Positions 24,141 to 36,479 of a stretch of 64,000 nucleotides of DNA are shown here, one piece after another (position 1 is the stretch's first letter; each line of letters begins with the position of its first letter). The position numbers were made by a program, and so were the translations under genes. The stretch comes from Chaetorhynchus papuensis (Eukaryota > Chordata > Aves > Passeriformes > Rhipiduridae), in NCBI GenBank assembly GCA_013396525.1, contig VWYX01000661.1, positions 411,637 to 475,636 on the forward strand, given 5' to 3'. Below the pieces are notes generated by a model. It worked only from the letters and a program-made list of their open reading frames with translations. It had not been told where the DNA came from and did no database searches.

Positions 24141-25962
24141 AGTCAGAATTTCACATACTGTGGCTTGATGCAAATGCAGCTATCACCTTTCTCTGATGCA
24201 GCAGCAGTCACACAGTAAGGCAGCAAAGCCCCGTGCTAAGTTATCGTGTTTCCTGACCCACCTCCCTAGATTGTGTAAGCACTGGGAAACCCATTGTGCT
24301 GACGCATCATGTTTATCCAGGACTGGATGGTTATGTGTGACAGGGAAGCCTGGTCCTTCAGAGGGGCTGGGGATGGACAATAATCCTCTCAGATCACTTC
24401 CAAGAGAGCACCCAAAGGCTTATCTCCAACACGGAGCCTGCTTCCTCAGCCCTTTTGAGAATCCACTGGGCTCCTTGGCTGAAAGTGTTTTGGGAAAGAC
24501 ACAGCATTAATTCCTTTCCAAAAGGTTTGGACATTCTGCCTGGCTGTGGCCTTTATCAGCCTCAGCTCCTTAGGCCTGCCATCCAAAGTTACTGTCCACA
24601 TACTGTGGCTAACTCCCTTTGCTGAGTTTCACAGCAAATACAGCTTCTTGGATGCTTGTTATGCCAACTCTGTGGGTGCTGGCTTCACACATAAGGGAAA
24701 AAAAATACATGGATGGATGGTAGGTAAATTAAAAATGAGACCTACTCAGCAACTGCTGTGGACATGTGTAGGCATTTCTGTGTGGTGTCTGTTTTTGCTG
24801 GCAAAGCAGGAAACTGTGAACATACTTAAGGTTAAGAAAATGCACATGGACAGGGCATGATATTTTGAAGAGTGGCTTGACCCAAACCTGTGATTAAACA
24901 AAAAGGAAACAGCATTTGAAAACCAAGTAAAGGATCACTAAGATATTCAGGGACTTGGAGAGAGAAATCTGCTTTCACTTTTCTGGGCATTTTGCCTGTC
25001 AAATTATGAGCTTATTTGTGGTGCTAAATGCTTTGCTTGTGCCTCAGAAAAATACAGGAACTGCTGGCTTTTTTTTTTTTTCCAGTGGAAGAGAGAAGTC
25101 GTTAATGATCCCAAAGGTTAAGAAATTGGCACAGTCAGAAGCCAGCACTCCTTTATTTATTCATTTGCTGGGCTCTGTGTGGGCTCCCAACACGCAGAAT
25201 TCCCCACTTGACTGCTCGCCTTCCCCAGAGGCTTCTCTGCATTTGCCTGTGTGTACACACAACCATCAACCTGCATATAAAGGAAGATGAGTTTGCAGTC
25301 AGAGATACTGGGCCAAAAAAAAACTATACCAAAGAACTATAACATGGTTCAGCCATAGGCAGATGTCCCAAACCAAACATGTTTGTTTGTTTGAGCTAAG
25401 TCAAGCCCTGAATTGCATAGAGGACCTTGGGTCTCAGGGTCTTTTATGTCAGAGTTTATAGCACAATGTCATATAGGGATTCAGCTTCAGAAAGGGCTTT
25501 GTGAAACTCAAAATTGAACACATCCCTATTTAGCATTTGGCTGTCTGTGAAGCCACAGGATGCCCCGGGGCACTTGGAAAGGCTCTCTCCAGTTCATCAG
25601 GACCAGCCCTGATCCTCCTCAAAAAGCAAAGAGGAGTCCACTCCTGCTGCTCTTGTGTCACCTCTGTTTTGGCATGTGCAAGGAAGGCTTGGGCAGGCAG
25701 GAAAGCTTGGAAGAAACACAGCTCCTTCTCCCTTCCTGCCCTGTTTTCAACCTGCTGCTTCTGTTGGAGGGGGTCTCTCTGAAGTGTGAATGTGTGGCAG
25801 TAACCCTGTGGAGGTGCTTAACCTCAGTCCCCCTTTGCCAAATGGTGAAGACCCACTGGACCAGGTCAACCATTCATCTCCAGTTTTCACAGATTTTGTT
25901 AGAGGACAGGTGAGTGCATCAGCTTAGAAAATCCTATCTATTAAGAGCAGAAGGAATTACCT

Positions 25963-25986
25963 GCTTAGGCAATTGCTTAGGCAATT
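25963..25986. repeat. Two perfect tandem copies of a 12-mer
   Basis: GCTTAGGCAATT is repeated exactly at 25,963-25,974 and 25,975-25,986, an evident recent duplication. Confidence 0.85.
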
Positions 25987-28900
25987 AGGTGTAATGAATT
26001 TTCCTCTACAGTGGTAACCAGAGAAATTGAGAATCAACTCTGCCGGATTTTCCATTCAAATTTCTCTCCAAGGAAGCGCATGAGGGGGAAAACGGAGGAA
26101 AATACAATAAACTTCATCCTAAGCATTGTAAGCCTTGCCCCTGTACTTGGCTTTCCCCCTTCCTTTTCTGTTTCATTTAAAATATTCATCCTTCAAATAA
26201 AAAAAAAATTAAAATGAGGAATGGAGCAAACTCATTAAAAATACAGGTGAAATTTCAGTGCTTGTTTGTGGAACTGAGTACAGGAAATCAAAAGGTGTTC
26301 TGGCAGAGAAAGAAATGCATTTATTGAGGTATCATGCTGTAGCAGTGCATGAAGGCCTTTAATGAGACCATGTCCCAGTATGCTAAGTAGTCCTTATCTA
26401 CATGGGAAGTTACGTTTCGTGACACCTTCTGAAATCTAAAGACACAGCGACAAAGCATTGTAGCTTCTCTTTTACCAGCAGGGAAAGGAATGCACAGAGA
26501 AGAGATCAGACCTCATACCTCAAAGCTGAGAGCAGAGCAACTTTAGAAAGCCTGTTTAGTCTGGCTTACCCCTGTGCTGCAGAGCTAGGAGCCCAGTGCC
26601 CATCTCCTCAGGTACATGCCAGCACCTAATTAGATGCCAACTCACGCATCCTCTTGCATCTATCACCCGTACACTATACACCAGGACACAGAGTTTGCTA
26701 TCTGAGAAGCCTCTAGCATTCAGTTTTTGCTAGATAAGTAATAATAGCATTAATGGACTAAAATATTAACATAAAAGACTAACTGTTGTAATTTCTTCTT
26801 TGTACAATTCCAGCTAACAGCATCTTCTTTTCTTGAAGGGAGACTGCTTTGAAAGGATCAACAGCAGCTCTGCAAAAGTGGGAGGAAAGGACATTTATGT
26901 AACAATAAGCCTTTTCCCCCTTAATTTTCTCAGTTGGCTGCACAGTCTTCTTCCGTCTTTTGATGACATCTCTCAATAAAAACATTAAAAGGATAAGCAG
27001 AGGCAGCTCTGTTTCCAGTGATAGGGTGGGTATGAGGCCAATGAGAAACTTCATTTCATAAAACCTCCCTGCTGAAATCTGCCCTACCTCAGCATTTATC
27101 AGCTCCTCTGCTTTATTTTCTAGTTGAAATGGAAATAGCCTATCTTCAGCTCTTAGTCATCAAGCCATGTGGATGACAGTGTCAACTGACACGAGTTTTC
27201 ATAAGCTAAAAAAGCTGCCCTGCCAAAAAGCAGCAGTGAGACCAATCAGATTTAGTGATTAATATTTCCTGCTTCAGAAAAAACACCCATGCAGTTGAAA
27301 TTAAACTTCAGTGGCAAAGATGAATTGAGAGAACAGCTGGACAAACATCAGGTTTCAGAATGAGGGACCAGTGGCTCAATTCTTAAGTGGCATTTTCCAT
27401 CAAGTTTTCTCATTGTGTTACACAGAGCATTAAAAACTAGAAAACAGAGTTGCCAAATCTATTCCCTGAGCCATTAAAAAAAAAACCCAAAAAACAAGAG
27501 GCAGGCCTGCTCTTGGTGCTTGCACAGTAATTGTTTGCACCACCTCCAGCCAAAAATTCTTCCTCTCTCCTTTCAGCTTGCATGTGTTCTTTAGGATTCC
27601 TGCAGCGTTCCCAGTGTGGCTCTGAGAAATATCACACTCTCTTATCCTGTATTTTTATTCCTGTCACCCACCAGCAGCTTTCATTTCGTTTTGCTTGCCT
27701 GGCCACCTGAAGGAAATGCTTACAGTCTTTCAAACAAGACTCACAGTGTCTGACTGTGAAGGTGTTACATCAGTGCTAAACCAGTGCCCCATCAAAATAG
27801 AGCAATCCAGCTAATGAACAGGCAAACCCCACATGCTGGGTTCATGCCGGTGACTTTGGTATGCTAATGCTGGTTATAACAGAGACTTTCACTGGCTTTA
27901 CTGTCTCTTATGCAGTTTTATTTTAGAATATTTACTCTCTAAAGATGTAAAAAGAGGAAAAGCCTTTCCTCCTGCCTCAGCTCTCCTTGTAAGAGGGGTT
28001 CTAGCTAAGAACTGTCATGGGGTGAAACATTCCTTTATTCATGTATAAAACTCTCTAAAAGCTTTCATGAAACTCACTTTTCCGTGTATGAGGAAGAGAG
28101 TGAGGAGGAATGTTGTGGCTCTTGGTGCCAAGTACTATTGCTAAGGTTCTCCTGCCATTTCTAGCTCAGAGTCCATTTCTCTTAAGCCAGATGTGGAAAA
28201 GCCTGGGGAGCCATTGAAGTTTGATGGAAGAGCAGTGCCAGAAAAGTAAGTCTGTTCTTACAGCTCTGCTCCTGGGATTCCATGCTGTCCTCAAGCCATG
28301 GATGGAGAGATGTTGGATCTTGTCACACAGGAGTCCCATGGAAAGGCAAAAGAAGTCCCATGCAACCTCTCTGCTTCCAGAACGGAGGCTGTCAGAAGAG
28401 CAGAGCTCTGAGTGGGCTGTTAGCTATTTGTTCTCTGCAGATTTCGGATTCCAAGGTAACTCTGAGCAGTTCTAGGGCTGTAGAACACCCTTACCCGGAG
28501 CTAAGATGCTCCTTCACAGGATGCTGAGGCCTTCTGAGTTGGAGCTTTCTAATAAAACAGAAATCCGGGACCAGCAGGAGAGGCTTGGAAACAAAGAAGC
28601 CTTTGAAGTGGGAGTGAGCAAGAACAAGTGAGATGCAGTCCAGGTGGCAGAAGGCGATAAAGAATCCTGCTAAATAATGAAAACTCTGGGAGTGAGAGAA
28701 AGATCCATCAGAACAGAAGGAAAGGGAGACCTGGCTTAGAAATAGGAAAAAAAGAAGTCACTAAAAGCAGGGGACAAAGCGTTAAGAGCCAAAAGGGGCT
28801 GAATGGGGCACTGAAATGAAAGACACTGATTTATGGAACTTGAAAACACAAGTGAAACATAAAAGCCCGGAGACATTCCATCCCAGGTAACTCCACAGCT

Positions 28901-31682
28901 GAGGTTTTGAGGTTTCAAAACACAGGGTGTAAAATATTTGACCTGGTTATCAAAAAAAATTTTAAAAATTCTCAGTCACTATCTTTTACCAGAAGAAATC
29001 ATGCCTATCAATTTGAAATACAGGAGTACTACTTTATTTCTCTCAGGGTTTGTTTTGGCTTTTTCCTGGCATCCTATCACACCCAAATTTGGTGATGATT
29101 CTTCAATATTGAACTTTTTGGTGGGTAGACAGACTGGTGAAGTGAGAGAAAGAAATCATGTTGCATCTAGTTGAAGCATGTAGTTGCTTGGAGTGTTTAC
29201 ATTGCTCTGAAAGGGAGAAGATGATTACAGAGGGATTGCATCATACAGACACATCTGACAAATTAATATATTAAGGGACAAATTTTAAGTCCAGATCACA
29301 GGTCACAACTTTCAAAAGTGCTTGGTCTGCATTTGGGCATGTAAAAGAGTGGACAGTTTTTTTCATGCTTCAAAACTTATCTCCAGAATGAGATGAAATG
29401 TTCATTTGTGGATGGTAAAGGTTTATGGTGAATCCTGAAGGTCACTGTAAATTAGAAAGCTGGATTCATTTTCTCTCCATCATATGCTCTTAGTCCCTCT
29501 AATTTATACTTCCTCCCTGCAAAGGATTAGCAAATAGATTAATTTTATTTAAATGGGTTGTCAAAATGCAACACAGTCAGCTTCAGCTCACATGTTTCAG
29601 CTCAAGAGCAGAAGCAGTCCATGCTGACAGAAAGCTGCACTACCAGCAGATCAGAGCTTTCAGTCAGGACCATGGGGATAGCTTTGATGACTTTACAGTT
29701 AGTTCACTATTAATAAAAGTCTTTTGTAAAATGTCTCTCCTGCATCCCTGCTCTCCCCTCTGAGTGCTACCTGTGGGCCCTGTTAATTCTGATATCTGAC
29801 TGCTCTCACTGGATTAGGGAAAAAGAGAGGTTTTGGGAAGGGGGGATGTATGCACACCTGTGTGTCTGCACACACAACACACGGCTTGTGAGCCTCCACC
29901 TGCTGAAAGCAGCTTTTCATTCTCAGCAAGACAAACCCACAGCGAAGTTCAGAAGTCATTGCTGTTAGACAGCAAAAGGGCCAGTTCAAATCTGTCACTC
30001 CATCAGAGCATGGTATTCCCCCCTGGTAAAGGTCACTTGGAGAGAAGATATGAAGGCAATTCAATACTTGAACTTACCCAAAAAGCCAAGCAACTTATTT
30101 ACTATGCAGTGACCCTGCAGTGACCTCATCCACAACACATGCAGCTCCCACTGGCATCACTTGGTGTCGTGAGTACAGATGAAGAAAAAGTATTGCTGCG
30201 ATAGGGGAATACATCAAATACATTTCTGTGGTTTAGTTTTGCAAAACCTGTATGCACCTTTCAATCACCTTTTTATAAACATTAATAAAATATTGAGTGG
30301 AGCTCTGAAATATGTGCTTTTATTTTCATTCAGGCGTTTCTAATGCTGTTTCTCAAGGCATAGCAAGTAAGGCATAGACACCAAAGACATGGAAGAGTTG
30401 TTCAAGCTGTGCTGTCTTTTACCTTGAACAGGAATGGTCACAGTGATGCTCTGAAATAAATTCCACTCTGAGTGATCATTTGCTTAAAAGTGGAGAATAA
30501 GCAATCTTTTTCAAAACACTGGAGGCCAAAGGGACAATTTAGAACTCTCCTTATACTTGATTTTTTCAGTTCTCAAGAAAGCAACTAGTTCAGAAGGTAA
30601 GGAAAAAAACTGACGATCCACATCTTTCAAAGACACACTGTTGTTATCGGCATTGCAGAACCACTGCATGAATCACTGTTTTGTGTCACTGCTTATACAC
30701 AGCTGTGCTGTCACTGTGAAGAATTTTTCTGCACATCAACATCCAAATCCGGATTAAAAGGGAAACCCAAACAAATTCATCTATTTCCTTCATGATTCAC
30801 TCACTTGTCACCATCATGCCCGCAGTGCAGGTACAGAGAAGAAGGAGAGCAAAAAATAAAACCAGCAAGCCCAAATTATGAAAAGCTGAGGTTGTATCAC
30901 AGCTAGAAAACAATCATAAGGCCTCGCTTGACACTGGGGTTTGTAATGCGAATTTTTAAAAATTATGATCTCTGGTTTTGCCCAAACAAAGTTTACATTT
31001 CTGATATGAGATGGCCAAACTGCCTGCCTGATATAAAAAGCTATTTTCTTTCTTTTCCCTCCTTCCCCTCCCACCCCACGTCATTTGACAGCACTTGCCT
31101 CCGGTGCCTCAACAGTAGCTATGACTGTGTCTTAATGAAAAAAGATGTATAAAATATTACCATAACCTCAGAGGCATGAGTAAAGCCCTTATTAGAATTC
31201 AGGACCTACAGCTGGAAGGGGGGCTTGGGCCGGCAGATAAAGTTAACTATTGTTAGCTCACAAGTGGCTCAGACTTCCTGGCAACTGCAGTGAATTACTC
31301 AGCCCTTTATGCAGGGTTTCAGAAACAGTTCACTGTTTCACAACAAAAAAGGCATTCAGGCCGGGAAAGATGGTCTCCCAGGGCTCTAGAAAGCTAGCTT
31401 TAAGACAGTGAATGGACACTGGAGCCTCCAAAGTGAATGACCACTGTGGGAAAGGGTGGTGATGTCAGCCTGAATGCATTTCCAATGGTTTTGTCCCACT
31501 TTTCATTGCTTTTGCACTTTCCCTCACTCTTTTTCTCTGCCTCAAGCTGTCCCCTTCCTGTTCTTTTCAGGCCATTATTTTAAAAGTTTAGAGCTTGCAT
31601 GCATACGGAGGGGAGGGCCCACTGAGACATTGCTGCCATGGCAATGCTTCTCTGCACTTTTGTTTCATATAAAAAAAAATAT

Positions 31683-31850
31683 TGGGGAGTATGGGCAGTG
31701 GGGGGAGCTGAAAAGGAGGAGAAAAAGTGAAAGGTGGAGGGACAGGAGAAGAGGGAGTGTCAGCATCCTGCAGCTCAGAGCTGGGGCTATGAGACTGGGG
31801 TGAAGGGAGAAAACTGGGAGCACAAGGAGGGGAACTGATGAAAGCAGCAG
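31683..31850. repeat. Purine-rich low-complexity tract
   Basis: The plus strand is almost entirely G and A, with runs such as GGGGGGAGCTG and GGAGGAGAAAAAG. No coding or repeat-family signal is seen. The opposite strand gives Ser/Pro/Leu-rich open frames by composition alone. Confidence 0.6.
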
Positions 31851-34164
31851 GGATTTGGGGTCCTTTGAAAAACAAATTTGTAATCCTTCACACTGCACAT
31901 GTTTGAAAGGATCGGCACTTTTGAAGGCCTAGAGAAGAATTGGAATAATGTTCTTAGCTAAGCCCTCGGAAAGAACAGAGACGTGCTTTGGAAAACATAC
32001 CCAATTACATAAGTTTATCAAAAGCTTTCAAAGGCTCCTCTGTCTTTGACCAAAAGGGGGAAAAAAATAGTGGAGAAGTGAAAGAGGGAGAAGGCTCCTA
32101 AGTGCATTTACCCATGGTAGCGGGTGAGCAGCAGCTAAGCTGACATACTTCAAACCGGTGTGGCCCACCATCCCAGACCTCCCCGCTGTCAGCAACATGT
32201 GGGATTCCAACAACCAGCCCTGGAAAGCGCCTTTGCAAAAACCAGATGGACTTGTGAGTAACAAGGGAATACGGAGCGAGGCACTCGATATGCACTCACT
32301 CCTTGTAAATAAAACCATGAGTCCCCTGGCCAGCAAGCCCACCTGGTTTGCTTCCTGCTTTCCATGAAACACTTGCTATTCATACAGATAAATGTATGCA
32401 GGCTTGGCTAAGCCTGTCCTGAGGCAAAATTATAGGATAACAGCGTTGCACAGAGATGGAGCATTACAGCTCAGCCCACACTAAGTTCCCAGTGTGCTGA
32501 GGGTTTTTGTTTCTAATGTGTCTAAGAATGCAGATGTACGTGCTGCACACACAAGTGTGTCTTAGCAGCAATCCCCTCGCGGATGCTTTCCTACCCTCTG
32601 CCTGAGCTGCAACCCTGTTGCACCGAGGTTATTTTGCTGATGAATAATTGGCACAAATTCCCAATCCTGCTGCAATAATAGCAGCAGAGACCAAGACAGT
32701 TTTATTTCCCGTAAAACATGTGAGGAGAGACTGCTGGCTGCACATAAACTGCCTTTATATCGGTCCTTTCTGTTACCCACCCCCAGCCAGGCAACATTCT
32801 TGTGTAGCCAGAGGTAAAAGCACAGCACAGGCAGTGTGCTGTAGTTTTGCCATAAGGTAAATTCACTAAGATCAGCCCTGTACCTGCTATGAGGCTCACT
32901 TCAGTAAATTTGCATCTGGCAAAACTTACAGTCCGTGTCTACACTGTATTTTTATTGTGGAATAATTCTTGTGTATGGTAAAAGACACAGCTTTTTATGC
33001 TTAAAATGGAAAGTCTGTGGCTACCTCGTACTAAACACAGGCTCCCCATCTCAAGACAGGATTTAGCAGGGAGGTACTTTCACCACATTAGCTGTCATCT
33101 GGATAAAACCAAATCAAACCTTTATGCCATAGCTTACGAGGGCAAACGCAAACCCTGCCTTTTTCGAAACTATCAGCACGTGCAGAACCACCTGCAGTCA
33201 GCCTCAAAATACAAAACTCCCTTTTTGACCTGATGAGGAGATATGTGCTCCTGAGCTCTTGAGGCACTTCTGAAAGTTCCTGTCACTGAGATGATCCGCA
33301 AAGCATATTTCTAACCAGTCTTATCAGATGAAGTGAGGGACATTTATTTCCCTGAGACAGTTTTTCCACCTCCTTCTTTTCCATAAGAAGGCTCCAGCAC
33401 CATATCTCTTTCTACTTCCCTTTAGCAGGGGACCTCAGGTCTCTGATCTTGTCCATGTAGTAAAACCCAAAGAACATCTTAGAAGGCTGTGATTTCATGA
33501 GTGGTTTAGGCCAGTCTGTGGTTAAACTGCCACCAAAGGGACACTCAGCCCTGGATACAAGTTGTGCCTTTGCTCATGGAGGGTAAGCTTATGATTCCTG
33601 ATGGCAAGACAGTCTCCAAAGAGCCTCCCCTGAACTGTGATCCTCCCTTAGCCATCTTTTGCTTCCTGGGCTGGTGCAGGCTGGTGCAAATAACGTTAAT
33701 ATGAACATTCCAGTTCATTATAAACCAATTCACTGGCTTCAATAAACTTGCACAGTGCCAACAGAAAAGTTTCTTTACACACATTTCAGCCAAAATAAAA
33801 ACCAGCAGGACTTAAAATTGGTTGGGTGTTTCAGTATCATCAATCAGGTGGACATGGCCACTGAGAACTTATGTGGTCTCTGTGTCTCCAGAACTGCAGG
33901 GACTGAGATGGTAATTCTTCGACCCTGGTGACATTTACCTAAATTGTTAATCCACTGAAGATAAATAGGTGTTAAGAAAAGCACCACTGGGATTTTAAAC
34001 TGCCAGCCAGAGGTGCTTTCTGTCTTCAGCTTCCCTGCACTTGGGTCTTCTGTCTTCAACATTTCGTTAGTTCCCTTCTGATCTACAATAGGTTTCAATG
34101 AACAATTTTAAAAAGATTTGTCAATATAAAGAATTAAAAAATGAAATTACTTTTCAGGCCTTTT

Positions 34165-34225
34165 TCTCTAAACTAAAAAAACAAAGAAAAAACAAAACAA
34201 AAAAAACCCCAAACAAACAAAAAGC
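34165..34225. repeat. A-rich low-complexity tract with CAAA units
   Basis: Repeated AAAC/AAAAC units form a simple A-rich tract. No LINE or SINE body is recognisable on either side. Confidence 0.65.
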
Positions 34226-35339
34226 CTAAAGGGCACCACTATTTTCTTGGTCACCTCTAATTTCCTCCTCTGGCTCTATGTATAATGGGCCAGGTGCTTC
34301 CAAGGCCTCTGGAGCCCCAAGGACCCTGGTGCACAGCCCTCCTCTGCCACCCAGCCCTGGCTGAGGTGAGCCAAGCCTACTCAGGAAGAGATGCTCTTTC
34401 TTGGATAGAAACGTCCCTGACATGAAGCTGCCAGGAAAGATCACCTAGAAAAAACACTGTTTCCACAAACCCCTACAGAAAAATATTTTGCTTTGTTTAG
34501 GAGGCCCTTCTCTGTTTGAACAGCCTTGGGTTTTCCACATAACTGCAGTGATGTACCAACAATGCCCTACCATGGCACTTAGGAAAACCTCCACTCTGAA
34601 GCTGTGAGGTGTCACCTGCACCAGATGCACTGCTGTGCCTCAAAGGCTCCAGAGACATTCATTCAGTGTTGGGGGTAAACGTGTGACTAAGTAGAGGTTA
34701 ATGTTTAGAAAATTTGAGTTACAGCAACATTTTTCACAGAACTTTACTGCTATATGAAGTTTCCAATTTTATATAATTTTTTTTAGCCTTGGTTTTAGGT
34801 GAAGAAAACATGTGGAACTGTTTCAAAAGCCTGGAGGACAGAAGGTCCCATCTGCTGTCAGCTCTGTTTGAAGGTTGTCTATAGGTCGCACTGTCTTGTC
34901 TGACACCAGGCATTTAGTAAGCAACCAGCATCACCGTTTTCTTTCACTCATCACAGAAAGGTTCATACCATTATGGAGTTCCAGTCATTTAAGATATTGG
35001 TCTAAGAAAGACGGAATGTCTCAGCTAAATTTTAAACAGCTCAGTAAAATAGCCCTCAAAGTTTGAGATGGATAAAAGTCACAGGAAATAAACAGTTATG
35101 AAGGCAGAAGGCCAAAACAAGATTTAAAAGGCTTTTGAACTCTATCCAGACAAGATCAGGGGAAATTAAAATGATTTTCTAAGAGCTGGATCCTGGCAGG
35201 TATATTTTAAAGTAGTGTCTGCTGAGACCTTCCTTCTATGCTTCGATCTCTCACAGCTTTGCTGTGAATATGGTTAATGAGGTTTTGGAAAGAAAATCTT
35301 TAGGATTATAATCTACCTTCTTTACTTATGTAACGTTTC

Positions 35340-36470
35340 TATCACCTTGTATCTAAATTCTTCACAGACGCTGCTAAATTTATTCTGTCTCTCTCCCTTT
35401 CTTTACCCTCTGGGAGCTGAGGAAGTAGGCTTTCCCATTTTTCCATTAGGAGCTATGAAAATCTCCTTCTGGCAAAGATTAAGTCTCTGTCCGTTGTTTG
35501 TGGCCACCTTCACTTACAGAAGGCTTTTCTCCTCTCCCCTTCCTGGTTTTGGTTGGGGTGGAAAAGTTTGACTTCCCCTCTAAGTCTTTCCTCCTTCCCT
35601 TTCCCATTCTTTATCCTCTATACAACACTGTAGCTGATTCTTCTTTTCACCTCAACCCTTCTTGCCATCTCTTATGCCTGCAATTCCTCTCCATCAGCCT
35701 TGCCCTCTAATTTTAGCTCTGGATTCTCTTGGTTCTTTTCATCTCAATCTTTCATCTGAGACATCAACCTCAGTATCAATGAACTTCCTTGGTTTGCAGC
35801 TTCCTGTGTTGTTCCCTTGTTTTTTTACCAGATCTGTAGCTCCTTCATAACTTCTCTTGCCCATGGAAGGGACCATCCACTTTACTTCCTCTTAGCCAAA
35901 CACAGCTCTCAGCCAAACACTGATGCTTCCCCTGCTCTTACAGCCCATCTACCTGCTGCAGATGCTTCACTTCATTACACAAACTCTTATATGACTTTTC
36001 TATACCTTACTCCTCTGCAACTTAGTCTCTTCTGACTCCTCTTTCACAGTAATTCTTAGGAAAAAACAAAAAGAAAAAATAATCGTGACTCTGCTTCTCC
36101 AACTCCTGCTTTCTTATTACCCTCCCTCTCCTTTTCTCCTTCAGCTTTATTGAATATACTTCTTGCAGTCAACATAAGAAGTCCTTTCCTACATTTCTAC
36201 CCTAGACTCTTTCCAATACCTCCTGAATCAGTCCACCAAAAAAAAAAATACCTTAGTAATCTCATAATTGGCAAATATTTCACCCTTTTGGCTCTCTCAG
36301 GTGACTGCAACATACCTAAAATCCTATTCTCTCTTGGCTTCTGTCTCTCATCTCCTCAGTCTTCCACTTTTTTCTCTAGGAACTTCTCATTTTTGATAAA
36401 CTTCAAATATCTGATCTTATTCCTCAGATCACCTTCTTTCCTTCTTCTTCCAAGTGTATTTGGGTAATCC
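35340..36470 (+). mobile_element. Pyrimidine-rich block, possible very old L2-like LINE
   Basis: The plus strand is strongly enriched in C and T for about 1.1 kb with several open frames of 60-105 codons. The stretch near 36,320-36,385 (CTATTCTCTCTTGGCTTCTG then TCTCTCATCTCCTCAGTC) resembles the CT-rich reverse-transcriptase segment of ancient vertebrate L2-type elements, where the same strand bias is characteristic. No catalytic motif survives. A plain pyrimidine-rich sequence is an equally fair reading. Confidence 0.25.
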
Positions 36471-36479
36471 CAACCACAT

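Larger units (their letters stand above)
24150..35330. other. Long unique stretch, no gene or repeat family recognised
   Basis: Open frames are short and conflicting. Items noted are a perfect donor (CAG then GTGAGT at 25,910) without a credible exon, a G/A-rich strip at 31,683-31,850, and AT-rich blocks of enhancer-like composition at 27,120-27,290 and 31,150-31,330. The latter contains AGATAA, GTTAAC and ATTGTT in one cluster at about 31,235-31,253. An A-rich strip of A/C character is at 34,165-34,225. Confidence 0.45.

Noticed and set aside
25910..25915. Perfect splice donor CAG/GTGAGT
   Set aside because: No acceptor gives a plausible exon; the 117-codon frame ending there has no recognisable content.
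26779..27054. Minus-strand frame with a membrane-like segment (LPLLILLMFLLRDVIKRRKK)
   Set aside because: Looks like a single-pass helix with basic flank, but T-rich antisense easily gives this; no family, signal or splice support.
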